Below are positions 1 to 10,711 of a DNA stretch of 64,000 nucleotides, in pieces (position 1 is the stretch's first letter; each line of letters starts with the position of its first letter). This DNA comes from Thelephora terrestris. Lineage: Eukaryota; Basidiomycota; Agaricomycetes; Thelephorales; Thelephoraceae. The stretch covers positions 1,054,001-1,118,000 of the forward strand of contig WIUZ02000004.1 in assembly GCA_015956445.1 (NCBI GenBank), in the 5' to 3' direction. A program made the position numbers and the translations under genes. The notes below the pieces were generated by a model that made no database searches, was not told where the DNA came from, and saw only the letters and a list, made by a program, of their open reading frames with translations.

Positions 1-1667
1 CGAACCCGACGGGGTAGTGGGGGGAGATGATGCCGGAGAAAATAGTTTTCGGCGGTAAAAATCAAATCCAGAGAAACGCTTCGATTTCTTAGACGGCGAC
101 GCAGTCAGGTCGGACTTGGCAGACTCGTACCCAAGGGAGGTGTTGGAAGGAGAGTCCCAGTGTTTGCCGTTGACGGCGCCATTCCGACCACTACTGATGC
201 CTCGCTTGCGCTCCCAGTACTGGACAGCGCGATGGTACGCGTCAGAATCTAAAACCTCAAGGAGTCTCTTCTCGATGTCTTCCTCCGCCCCAAACTCGAA
301 ACCTTTCATCCCACGGATGACGTTCCTGTCCAGTTCATCCGACCGCAGCGGCTCTCGATGGACGAGGTGTGGGTCTGGAGGCCCTGGGAAGCCTCGGATC
401 ATCCAGGGGTGATTCATTACTTCCGCCAAAGTTGCCCGAGTGGGAGGGTTCGTCACCAACATGCGGGACAGCAGATGTTTGCACTCTGTCACAGACCAGA
501 TCAATAAGTGGGGTGGGCTTTAGGATGTAGAACTCACCAGCGCTCAACCAGACTGGATATTCCACCAAACCCCGCTTGATCTTGGCGTGCAATGCGGGCA
601 TGCTCTGGTCATCGAAAGGGACCTTTCCACATACCAGCACGTAAAGCACGACGCCAAAACTCCAAACATCCACCTCGGGCCCGGTATACACCTTCGCGTT
701 GAGTAGCTCAGGAGCAGCAAAGTAAAGGGATCCGCAGAAAGTCCCTAGATGGTTCGATGGATCGTACAAGTTGGAAAGACCAAAATCAATGATCTTGATG
801 TTCCCGGTTTGCGAAATCAAGATGTTCTCAATCTTGAGGTCGCGATGTACGACATTGTTCTTGTGACAATACTCGAGCGCGCTCCCGATTTGCCGCGCGA
901 ACTTCCTCGCCACGCGTTCCCGTAGTCGACCGTGGCTGATGATGTAGTCTAGCATCTGGCCGCCGTTGACATATTCGAAGACCATGTAGTAGTGGTGCTG
1001 ATGAACGATCATCTCCCGCATTCCGCAGATATAAGGGTGGTGGAGAAGCATGGACAGGGCGGCCTCGCGAAGCGTTCGAACCTCTTTGGAAGCATCCTTG
1101 GCGGCTGCCTTTGCCGCAGTGTCAGAACTTGGATTAGGGTTTGGAATAACACGAGGGAGGATCTTGATAGCGAGCTGGGGCGGTCCATAAGTTAACAATG
1201 TGCACCAGAAATTGGAATGGATAACACACCTTCTCTTCACTGTTAGCGTGTTGAGCCAATTTGACCTTCCCCATACTCCCCGCGCCCAAGGTCTTGCCGA
1301 GGGTGTAGTCGCCCAAAACCCTGCTCGAGCCCCTGGAGGTGCGGGAGGTCGACTGGTCTTTGGTTTGCTGTCGTCTTGAGTTTTCCTCGGCGGGTTGTCG
1401 CTCACGCTCAGCGGGAGCGGGACCGTTTAATTGACCATATGGTTGGGGTGGCATCGATACCGGTCGTGGCCTTTGCGACGAGGCTCCCGGCCGCTTTTGA
1501 GCCGGAGCCGTCTGAACGGTCGCAGAAAAGGGTTTGAGTTGATCCCCTCCGGTTTTTTCACTGATTGCCATGTCGTATTCGTGACCGGTGGTTACTGTTC
1601 CCCCGTGCGTGGGTGTTGATGCGTGTTCTTCGTTGACCTGGGAAATACCTGTTGGGTGAGTTACCAT
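1..1667 (-). CDS. KIN1: KIN1/KIN2-type (MARK/PAR-1) serine/threonine protein kinase, C-terminus beyond the left edge
   Basis: Fungal Kin1-type kinase, a family that acts in polarity, exocytosis and ER-stress signalling at the cell cortex. A disordered Ser/Pro/Gln-rich N-terminus leads into the kinase domain: glycine loop [19 protein letters not shown]-equivalent LAIKIL, catalytic [11 protein letters not shown] as DFGLSN, and APELL. A 57-base intron splits the glycine loop from LAIK (about 1158-1214), and a second one (about 484-536) follows EYPVWLSA. After it the frame continues with [10 protein letters not shown] and NHPWMIRGF, then the Kin1-like tail with [14 protein letters not shown] and [10 protein letters not shown], still open at base 1. 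The ATG at 1667 is the first clear one. The frame stays open upstream to about 1775, where a ctgcag acceptor could join another exon, so the true start is uncertain. Kinase identity is certain; the KIN1 assignment is strong. Confidence 0.9.
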
Positions 1668-2155
1668 ACCCAGGGGAGGTACAGGAGCGGTCGATGTCGT
1701 GGTCGTCGAGGACGCGATGAGAGCGGACTGAAGGCACTCCCGGTTCTTGGAAGGAGAAGATTGTCTGCAGTGTACCAGCCGGCGTCTAACATCGCCCTCC
1801 AGCCGAGTTTCAAAGCCGCCGTTCGAAATATTCGCCTTATCTCCCTCACCTTATAAACGCTGCGTATTTGCGAAGGAGAACCCACCCGTTGACGAGTTCA
1901 TTAGGGCAAGCGGAAAACCAGGGTACATTGGAAATGTGCCACGACAGCAAATGCTAGTTATGGTACCCCTAATCCAAGGCAAACGGGTAAAGTAACAGGT
2001 GCAACAGTCCACAGCTGAAGCGAAGTACAGACGATTATGACGAAGGGATGAAACGGGCAAGTGTGAACGAAACGAATGAACTGGGTATAAGAATCAACCG
2101 GAAAGCGGGCACCCGCTGGGGGCGTCATCGCAATGTTAAAGGCAATGGTATCAAA
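1668..2155. other. Intergenic or 5' leader of the kinase gene
   Basis: No convincing reading frame on either strand. The part next to 1667 may contain a small 5' exon and intron of the kinase gene, because an acceptor-like ctgcag lies near 1776 and a gtgagg donor near 1854, both on the minus strand. The far side is the 3' flank of the zinc-finger gene. Confidence 0.4.
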
Positions 2156-3100
2156 TCAGAAAGGAGTGTGAATTGCAGGATCAAAGGGGACCAAGACTTG
2201 TTGAATCAAGTCCTCGGAGTCCATCAGCTTGAATGTCGATAGTTTATGCCCTTTCCCCACAGCGCATGGTGAACCGGGGGTCGCCAGTTTCAGATGCCGC
2301 CCAAGGGAAAAGCTGCTTGCAAAGTGGGGCCGCGATTTCGTGCGACTATCGCACGCAGGATTTGGACAAACATAGGTACCAAAGCTGAGATGAGTCAGTC
2401 TATGTCTCTCCGTCGTCCTTTTATCAGAAAATCGACTGTCACAACCGGGGTATCGACAGTACCGGTGTGCAAACGCCTCGAGTCGCCGGGATGCATTTGG
2501 ATAGAAGTTTTGAGAAGGTCTCGAAGGGGATGGCTGTGAATTTACAGGTGGGTTTCCAGGCCGCTGAGGATGGAAGGCGGGACTGTGGCTTTCGGGAAGG
2601 GACGAGGGACCAACAAAAGGGGAGTCCACTGGACGACGGTAATACGGAACACGGCGCGTACGAGCGTTGCTTTTCGTGGACTTTCGGTCCCCCTTATCAA
2701 TAATTTAGTTAAACACATGAGAGAGAAAACAGACTGGGCTCACGTTTGCATGGCCGGGTGATGGAGTGGAGGGACCCTCCGCCTTTAATTGCAACCCGGG
2801 GCTGACTTCTTGTCCAAAACCCATAGGAGAGGTTTCTGCATGCGGTGAATCCTCTTGGAGAACTGGAAGAGGATTGTCCCCTTTGGTTGGAGTCCGCGGA
2901 AAGGATTTTTGCAAGAAAAGGTCCCCCGCTGCGCCTTCGCCGTAAATGATTTGGAAGTCAGAGGCGACGTCGGGGGGATCGTACGAAAGAGGGTCACGCT
3001 GTAACCCGAAAAGTCAGGACCATTAAGGGAATGGCACCCCAAGACTCACGATCTCTTTCTCAGGTGAGCCCTCCCAGGGAAAATTAAAGGACATGCGCAT
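2156..3100 (-). CDS. C2H2 zinc-finger protein (probable transcription factor), three exons
   Basis: The C-terminal exon carries a clear C2H2 finger, CRYPGCDSRFSDKRTTERHRLTH (C-x4-C-x12-H-x4-H-like spacing), followed by a second Cys/His cluster (CPNPACDS...GRH) that is less canonical. I propose a start at 3100 because a 17-codon exon (3050-3100, MRMSFNFPWEGSPEKEI) joins in phase 0, over a 51-base intron, to 2744-2998. That exon encodes an acidic, Pro-rich segment (RDPLSYDPPDVASDF...). The last intron runs from 2743. A phase-matching acceptor lies at 2563 (ccatcctcag), while the nearer acceptor at 2629 would break frame. The DNA-binding role is inferred from the finger; the target is unknown. 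The product would be about 240 aa. Confidence 0.6.
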
Positions 3101-4033
3101 GCATGAGGGTATGTCAGTTAATTTTAGGGGGAAAGACATCGTGATGAATAGTCGCGTTGGCCAGAACGAGGGATCACAGGTTGATGGTAATGGAAAACGA
3201 GGTTGAATGAGAGTGGGTGCCTTAACGGGGGGGAAAGGTCGTTGTCGAAACGACAGAAATGAGGGTTGTGATTATAGTGATGACACTCTGCAAAGCACAC
3301 AGGCGGTCAGCGAGGGAAGATTAACATACGAGACAGGATAGGGTCGTACGAAGTTGGGGCGCAAGGTAAGAGGTAAGTCCCTTGTATGGTCGTATGACGC
3401 GAATATATATCCAGCGTTGAGGTAGGCATAGCTTTCAACGAAAGTGAAAGAAAGCGGAAAGGGATCAAAAGAGCTTTCCACGACGGATCACAATGAGCCT
3501 TTTCTTTGACACGGGAGGAACAAAAGTCTTGCCACTCATCAAACTTACTTGTGCGTGTTGTCCTCAAGGTGGCGGTAATAAGCCTGACGAACGAAACATT
3601 AGCGCAACTAGCGTCCGGAAATGAGGGCACGCTGCCTCCGTTTGTCGCACCGACGGAGGGTATGTGGCGGAGAGGAATCCCCAAGCAAGTATATAGCATG
3701 CGAGCGCGACGAATACATCAATGTGAATCTGTAACATGCATTGTTGTCGGATAACTCTACAGTGAAACACTTAAAGAGCCCATGCTGGTAAGATTAGAGG
3801 GGAAAGGACGTACCATACTGTGACCATTCACCGTTTGTACTAGACCTCCCCGATCATCTGACATTCCGTTCGTCTGTAATATCGGTGGGGAGAGGGGGGA
3901 GGGCCGTTCGACATTCTGGGTTGCTAAGGATGGTTCAAGGGAAGCATTAAACGGAGCGATAATCCCAATACCGTCTATCAGGAGGCTTGAGCGGACTAGT
4001 CAGACAACGGACAAAACGAAAGGTCTGGCAGAA
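3101..4033. other. Intergenic, upstream of the zinc-finger gene
   Basis: About 0.9 kb with several overlapping open frames on both strands, none with recognisable protein character or consistent splice sites. It probably holds the promoter of the zinc-finger gene and the 3' flank of the coiled-coil gene. Confidence 0.45.
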
Positions 4034-4405
4034 TTACTTGTTCTCGGCCTCAAGTTTGCGCATTTTCTCCTCTGCAAGGCTTAGCTCTTTCCGTAGGGCT
4101 TCATTCGTCTGTCGAGCGTGTTCAGCCTGGGTACAAAAATACGAAAGAGAAGATAGTACACGCACCGCGGAAACTTGTTCATACCTGTCCCTCAGAGCCT
4201 GAAACTTGTCTTTATATGTGAATCTCTGCCGATGGGTGTTGTTCGGAAGTAAGGTAGGTTTTATGTCTTGAAGTTGTTGCATCTGTTGATGGGAAAGCGA
4301 ATGTTGGGAAGCCGATCTCCGGGGTTGTTTCGAGGACGAGTCCGACCGGACTTGCAGCGGGTAAACTGCGCTGGTGGCTGACGGAGGCTGATCCATGTTG
4401 TCCAT
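4034..4405 (-). CDS. Small coiled-coil protein, one intron
   Basis: The product is about 110 aa. It begins MDNMDQPPSATSAVYPLQV, has a Ser/Gln-rich segment, then a charged helix: FTYKDKFQALRDRYEQVSA, AEHARQTNEALRKELSLA, EEKMRKLEAENK. A short intron (about 4127-4165, donor gtgcgtg, acceptor cccag) joins the two helical parts in phase 0 and keeps the heptad pattern. A donor slightly upstream (gtttcc) is the alternative. The helix resembles the short coiled-coil subunits of chromatin remodellers such as INO80 subunit F, but that is a weak impression. It diverges from the glycosyltransferase gene starting at 4982, so the 576 bases between them hold both promoters. Confidence 0.6.
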   Translation of the reverse strand: MDNMDQPPSATSAVYPLQVRSDSSSKQPRRSASQHSLSHQQMQQLQDIKPTLLPNNTHRQRFTYKDKFQALRDRYEQVSAVRVLSSLSYFCTQAEHARQTNEALRKELSLAEEKMRKLEAENK

Positions 4406-4981
4406 TTGGGAATGGGTTGTTTACAGTTGTTAGGATCGCAAGCTGTTACCTTCCAAGTGCGCTGACAGCCTGCGTTCGTGGGGGAGTTCAGGTTCGCGCG
4501 TTATTTTTCATTCGAATCGTCTAACGGAAAGGAAGGGAAACTTCCGCCAGACTCAGACTGAGATAGACGACCACTGTTTATGAAATCACGTGGCGGCTTC
4601 GTGCCTGTGGCAAAACCAAGACTTTTGGCTTGTACTAGAGAGGACGGCCGCTTGGCTATTCAGAACGTTACACGTTCAGCGCTCAGCGTTCACGCTACGT
4701 TCAGCGCCGGCTTCCACGTTCCTGGTCTATGACTACTTGAGTCCTCGGAGAGCGGCCATCACAGCATCCAAATCTCGGTTCACAATCTTCTGTGAATTCC
4801 ATGTTTCTATTGCATCAAGTGATACGCTCCCCATATCCCAGATGCATGCTCAAATCATCCCTACACCAGCCCGCATCCTTACGTCGATTCTTCGGGTCAA
4901 TCTGGTATAAATCCCTCCTATGTTTTCATCCATCTCCCTCACACCTCCCCCGTCTCTCCACGTCGTCTCTCACGTTACGGG
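4406..4981. promoter_or_regulatory. Divergent intergenic region with GTTCAGCG-type repeats
   Basis: Lies between two divergently transcribed genes. It holds a cluster of near-identical decamers: ACGTTCAGCG at 4672-4681 and again at 4697-4706, with the palindromic AGCGTTCACGCT between them at 4685-4696. A pyrimidine-rich stretch (tccctcacacctcccccgtc, about 4937-4956) precedes the ATG at 4982, as is common before fungal start sites. A regulatory role is inferred only. Confidence 0.4.
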
Positions 4982-6693
4982 ATGGTTCACGACACCCCCA
5001 CCGTCATCCTCTTCGTAACCAACTCAGAGAGCGGTCAGGCCAATACCATCCTCGCCCTTGTAGCTGAACTACTATCTCGACCTGACACGGAAGTCCATGT
5101 TGCGTCATTTGCCGCACTTGAGAAACGTGTTGCCGCTCTTCGCAATAACGTATTGTCCCAGCCCTCCTCCTCGTCGCTCACCTTCCACACCATTCACGGC
5201 GTGGACATGAACACCGCTCTACGGCAAAGAGGAATCAGGGACGAGGACCTGATCCACTCTCCCACGACGAAATCCTACAAGGCCTACGACATCGCGAGTT
5301 CAATCGTGACAGCCTGGTCATGTGAAGGTATACCTTACCTTTAATATTGACGTTCCCACTTGAGTAATCCGCGGAGTTAAGATTACTTACAGATCGTTCA
5401 AAACTGCACAGATATCATTCGGACAACAGATCCAGACATGTCCGTAATTGACTACCTTTTCAATCCCGCGAGAGATGCCGCCACATGCTTGGACATCCCA
5501 TACATCCTGAGTAACCCGTCGTCGGCACTTGATGTTATCGGAACGGACCATCCGCGACTCAAATTCTTTTGGTACTACCCAGCGTACGTCCTATATTCTC
5601 CTTCAATTCAATCATCCTCGAGTTCCCATGTCAAACGTTCAAACTTTCTTAAACTAGGTTTGGGAGCGGTTTACCTTTCCCTATCCCCCTGAGAAAGATC
5701 TGGAAGAACATCAAGATGAAACTTCGAATGCTGTATTCATACCTCACCGCTCGGGAGATTTCTGCGCTCGTCAAATACCGGAACTCTCATGGAATCTTCG
5801 GTCGATTACCTCACGAAACCCCACTACGTAAAGCGACGGAGGTCATCTCGCCAGACATCGTGGACCTGGATTTCCCATTCAAGCAGCCAAGTAATCTGCG
5901 TTTATACGGACCCATCGTCCTCGATGGCCTGCCAGTGCGAGATCTAGACCCTCAGCTGTCGGACTGGTTGGATGCCGGACCCACGGTCTTAATGTCAATG
6001 GGCACACACTTTACGTACACCCGAGCGCAGGTGAGGGCCGTACTGCGGGGCTTCCTAATCGCATTGGACCAAAAGACGCGCGTTCTGTGGAAGTTACCAC
6101 GCGATTCCTCATTCAATGACATTATCGACGAACTACTCCCGGGGATCGAGGATAAGGAGCGATTCAAGATCGTGGATTGGATACCGGTGGATCCCTTCTC
6201 CATCATGACACACAGGAATGTCATGGCGTTCGTTCACCACGGCGGGGCAAATTCATACTTCGAGGCAGCATTGTGAGTAAAGAATTGCCAAGCGTCTTCG
6301 TGATATCAATTGACTCCCCGTGTGAGCCCGAGACAAATCGGGGCTCGTTCGACCTTGCGCTGACTGCTTTCTTCTTCCCTTTGGTCGGGTTATAGGGCGG
6401 CACTTCCACAGGTGATACTAGCGCAGTGGTACGACCTATACGACAACGCAACCAGAGCAGAATATCGAAGAATAGGAATCTACGGGAACAAAGGCGTCGC
6501 GCCAGACATCGACGCTGACGAATTTGCCGCCGCTCTACGTCGCGTGGCTGGCCCTGGTCGCGAAGCTGAAGACTACAGGACCAGAGCCTTGGAGGTCAGC
6601 GGCTTGTGCAGGGCAGCTGGGGGAAGAAGAGCGGCCGTTGACCGAATCCTGGAACTTTCCACACAACACCAACGAAAGATCCGTGACTCATGA
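4982..6693 (+). CDS. UDP-glycosyltransferase (UGT/GT1 family), four exons, 476 aa
   Basis: Transfers a sugar from a UDP-sugar to a small hydrophobic acceptor; fungal members act on sterols, lipids or xenobiotics. Exons 4982-5327, 5412-5583, 5658-6272 and 6396-6693 join in frame to 476 codons plus stop. The N-terminal acceptor half starts TVILFVTNSESGQANTILAL. The C-terminal donor half has the UGT signature region: VDWIPVDPFSIMTHRNVMAF, then VHHGGANSYFEAALAALP, then QWYDLYDNATRAEYRRIGIY. The HGG...E pattern is conserved, and D-x5-A takes the place of the usual DQ..NA. No signal peptide or C-terminal membrane anchor is visible, so it is probably cytosolic. Family assignment is firm; the acceptor cannot be read from sequence. 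Confidence 0.9.
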
Positions 6694-7413
6694 TTCATAT
6701 CCTCTATCGTCCTCTGTTATACATATTGCACACGTGTACGTATCCTATGGTTCTTCATCTGGGGCGGTTATAGACCTCAGTGTCCCGCAGCAACAAACCT
6801 AGTCTGGGTGACCCCAAATCTCACCAGCGAAAGTTTGGTCCAAGTTTGATACCTTGTCAAATTGAGGGTTCCTGAGAACCCCTCGGGAAAACTTGATGCT
6901 TCATTTCGAAATCACATCGTGTTGGAGCGGTCATAAGTTTGCCCACTCGCTCCTTAATCATCGGCCATTTATTCATTGAAAACGTGGTTTTTACCTCCAA
7001 CCAATTTGATCCGACGGCTGCCAATGCAAAGGTCAATTATTTGGAATCCACAAGACAAAGGGATGGGTTAGTGTTAGAGGGCTTTAATGAACCTGGGAGA
7101 TCAGGTAATGAATGGGTTTGTTTGTTTGACCGTTGTCCAAGCACGGCACATGTTGAAGGGGACCGGTACGATTGTGCCGCTACCAGTGGCGGCCCTAGGC
7201 AGGCCTTCCTCAGTATTACCTGGTTCTCATAGGAAGCAAGCCTCGTCAGGGGGATCAACCGAGTGTCTCCGTAAACGGAGTCGGTGTACTAGTATTCTCA
7301 TTGGGTGTCCGCTACGAGCAGCAACAAAGCGTCATACAAATGTACACGAAGAGAACCGGCTGACTGCCCTAGAGCTGCGCCAGAAACTAGAAGCTGCTCT
7401 CCGGTGGTTGGAA
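6694..7413. other. Intergenic between convergent genes
   Basis: The 3' flanks of the glycosyltransferase gene and the minus-strand hypothetical gene. Plus-strand open frames at 6939-7232 and 7087-7419 look random: no domain, poor codon pattern and no splice support. I see nothing else in it. Confidence 0.45.
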
Positions 7414-8732
7414 TCATGAACGAGGTGAAGGAATACCAGGGGGCGGCTCGGTAGCGACCGCCATGAGTTCCCAGCCATCGTCGAGACAGTCGTCATCGGC
7501 CTCAGGCGGAAGTTCTAGAGTTTCAAATGGCCCAGGCCTATTCTGTTCGTTCTTCGGGGAGGGGAATCGCCATATGGACGCCGCAAGATCTTCTTTATCT
7601 TCTATATGCCATTCCTCTTCCTCTCCGTAAGTCACGGAGACGAACGCGAAAGGATTGGGGTCTTCGGCTCTCTGGGAGGAGGGAATGTCGACCTCGAAGC
7701 TACGTGACGAGCGAGAAAGCTTTCGCTGGCGTGGCGGCAACCGGGGTTGTGAGCGGTCGAGATCCCCCGTGCGGCGTGTAGGGGTTGCTATTGGCTCGTT
7801 CATCCACCCGCCTCCGAGGATCGATGCCTGTCCGAGGCCTCCTTCAGAACCAAACAGAGGTTCCAGAGTAAACTCGAACTCTTTGGCTTCTAATGACGTA
7901 GGATCTGAAGGTGGAGACTGCTTTTCGACCTGCGGTTGCGTGGTTTTTTTGCGCCGACGAAGACCATCTAGATCTTCAAACGAACACTTCATGCCTTGGA
8001 AGGTAGCGTTAAGCTTCTGTTCTACGCCCTGGGTTGATCCTTCAGTCAAAGTGAGTGTTGGCACAGATGAATGTTGCACACCTCTGATCTGAGAAAGGCT
8101 TGAGCCGCGTAGTGCGACTGGTCGAAGTCCCGGAGGAGCTCACTCCTGGACAGAATTCGTTTTGAGGATGGTGGGTTGTTCGACATACTGTCGCGGCGAG
8201 CGGGTGCAAGATATTCGTGGAAAGTGACAAGGCAGAATGGCATTCGAGCCCCCAACCCTTTTATACGTGTCCATGGACTCTGGTCCGACTCGCGCAGGAG
8301 GCAGTGGCGAAAGGGCACCATGAAACTCACCACATGGCCCGCAAATTGTGATGACCATAAATGCCGTGGTAGTACATGCATGGCTAGGTCGTACGTTGCC
8401 CATGCTGAGAAATAGCTGTTGTCAGTATGCACAAAGCGAGCATTCCATAGCCATGACACGGCTACTTGCATGACGTGCTGAGGGTCCGTGTTCAAACAAC
8501 ACTTCAACAAACCAGCGCCCACCTTCATGATCGTCAACTTATGAACTCCACCATACTCCGGGGATGAAGGGTATAGATGTGTGACGGACATGAACTTCTT
8601 CAAGGCCCGTGCTGAGGGCCCATATGTACGCGTCCTGCTTGTTTTTCGAACGATCAGGAGGCGGCAATCCGAATAACCGTGGGGTTTCGTGGCCGTGGAC
8701 CCCGAAGGGTTTTCCTCTATCGGAATGACCAT
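7414..8732 (-). CDS. Hypothetical multi-exon protein with acidic C-terminus
   Basis: Unrecognised. An N-terminal half that looks globular and Trp/His-rich (LNTDPQHVMQVAVSWLWNA, HVLPRHLWSSQFAGH) is followed by introns at about 8296-8334 (gtgagt...gaccag) and 8152-8194 (gtatgt...gtccag). A further phase-0 intron runs from gtgtgc near 8083 to a cccag near 8034. The joined frame continues GVEQKLNATFQGMKCSFEDL. The C-terminus is a disordered stretch with basic Arg-rich clusters and a strongly acidic end (LPPEADDDCLDDGWELMAVA), ending at 7414. The splice sites agree in phase, which supports a real gene. The first exon (ATG at 8732) is the least certain part. No function is proposed. Confidence 0.55.
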
Positions 8733-10711
8733 GCCATCCGTTGGTCACGGAGATCACCCCGTTCGAGCAGCCAAACCCAAGCCCGCACAAGAATGGATAC
8801 CGCAAGGCCTCAGACTTTGAGCCATCAAAAACTTCCTTTAGGAGAACAGAAGCTCAGCTTTTCACCCGAAGCTCGAAGTTCATAGGCCGCCGCGAGCTCT
8901 GGCATTGTTTGGTGTTGACCGGTGCTGACTCTGTCCCTGAACAGAGCTAAACAATGCCAGACAGAGAATGACCCCTCCTCGACAGTTCTGCGACGAGAGC
9001 CGCGGGTACGGGCGTGTCCGAGGCGTGTCGCTAGCTTCGATCCACCAGGTGGTTTCCCGCGAGTTGTTGAAACCCTTCCATAGGCACAGCCCCGCCTCCG
9101 AGCCAGGACTTTACTTTCAATCAGATATTCTTTGCGACTTGAAGCCAAGTCTTCCTTCTTCGGATCATGACGAATCTACCAAAACTTCACGAATGTTCAA
9201 GGCGACCCGTGTGTTACTGTAAGTGAGAAAGATCTATTCGAACTGATGTTGTGACTGCAGACCAGATAACTTCGTACAGCCGGAAGCATCGACCGAGCAC
9301 TGGATCACAGAGTGGATCAAGTAGACCTGGCTTCGCAAACATTCTTGAAAGGGAGGTCACGTAGGACCTCCGCTGTGCGGATTCGTCAGCCAGGAACCGC
9401 TTCACAGCCTTCACGATGCGGCAACTTCTTCTCTATCGTTGTGCCAGGTCGTTGACTTATCTAGATCACCGCCAGCTTATCGCCTTCTCCCCTGCTTTGA
9501 GTTTGAGGCTGGGCTCCAGCCTACGCTAGCTCAGAGCCGTACAGTTGCGCGCTTCAACCTGCCCCTGAGATGGCGAGGGTAAATAAACCGGAAGACGTTG
9601 AGATGCGTTCCCTTGCCTCTGATATCATGAGGCTTCCCCGGAATCTCGCATTGCTCCAAGAACATATCGGCGTGGCCCTGACCAGTACCGTTGAACCACC
9701 CGCACTAGACGAAAAAACTTCGCGAGATAAATCACCCACGGCTTCTGGGCTAAGAAGCCAATGACCGGTTTTGTACATTGCGGGACGAGGTTATAAACGG
9801 TGCGCGTAGGAGGTAAGCGAGAAGAAGAACTCATACCAAGTCAGGGACCCCACCAAACACCAAGGGTACGCGTAGAGCGTAGTAGGGCTGCGCGAAGTCA
9901 CCACTGGATGCGAGGGAGGGCGGTCTCTCAGAAATTAACGAAACCGTATTTTCATTATTCAAAGTATGGTTTCGAAAATGTCCGAGAAACCACCCTTCCC
10001 TGCACCCAGTGCGGTTAGCATCGCGCTAACGCGCCGTACTAGATTCTCGAAAACCCTGCACTTGAGCAAGTTGATCCGTTGAGGCAGAAAATCGCCCTGC
10101 TTAGTAGAAGCCAACGCTTCAAGTTATCGTCAGCGAAGTCTTTGCCGTGCCCATACCTGATATGCGTTCGTCTTCAAAGAAATATCATTCGAAGTATCAG
10201 CTCTGGGCCTTCGGCGAGGCGCCTAGTCGCACCGCAGTGGTGCAGGGAAAAATTCCATCGCTGTTGCGCGCCACATCTTGGCGCCGCTGAGATGAGGGCT
10301 GCGATCACTCAGCTCTCTGGGAATGGTGGGGAGTAGCCGCATCTTTATCTGCTGCGTCACGGGGCTTCTCGCAATTCCCCTCGCGTCGTGCAGTGCGTGG
10401 GCCTGTCGGGCGTCATATAAGAGAGGGCGGTGACGCGCTGAACACAAGGGGAATATAAAGCAAAAGGCTAACAAATACACGTCGTAACTACCCTAGACCG
10501 TACATTAAATCCTGACTCCAAGCACGTCAGTACCGAAGGAATTGAGAGGCATTGCGAGAAATTATGGTACACCCTTCCACCAGAAACTAATGTGCCCGAG
10601 AAGGAGAAAATGCAAGATGCGAAACTATTAAGTATGAAAGGTATAATGCTTGATATGCAACATGAAAGTTTTCGTGACGATTGCGGGAGCGTGAAGTGTA
10701 TGTACGAGCAA
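8733..10711. other. Gene-poor region, about 2 kb
   Basis: Only short overlapping frames without domain character, such as 8968-9222 (+), 9570-9764 (+) and 10079-10336 (+). The one feature that stands out is the compound inverted repeat at 8898-8961, listed separately. Small exons of the flanking minus-strand gene could lie near 8740-8800. Confidence 0.45.
8898..8961. repeat. Compound stem-loop (nested inverted repeats)
   Basis: Outer arms TCTGGCATTGTTT (8898-8910) and AAACAATGCCAGA (8949-8961) are perfect 13-bp inverted repeats. Inside them is a second perfect hairpin, CTCTGT (8929-8934), loop CCCTGA, ACAGAG (8941-8946), only two bases from the outer right arm. An RNA copy could fold into a two-tier stem on either strand. 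Nothing in the sequence shows whether it is transcribed. Confidence 0.55.

Noticed and set aside
7087-7419. Plus-strand 110-codon frame
   Set aside because: No domain and no splice support between two convergent genes.
10005-10060. GGTTAGCATCGCGCTAACGC resembling a tRNA D-arm
   Set aside because: No matching acceptor stem, no complete T-arm with GTTCRANNC, and no plausible anticodon stem in either orientation.
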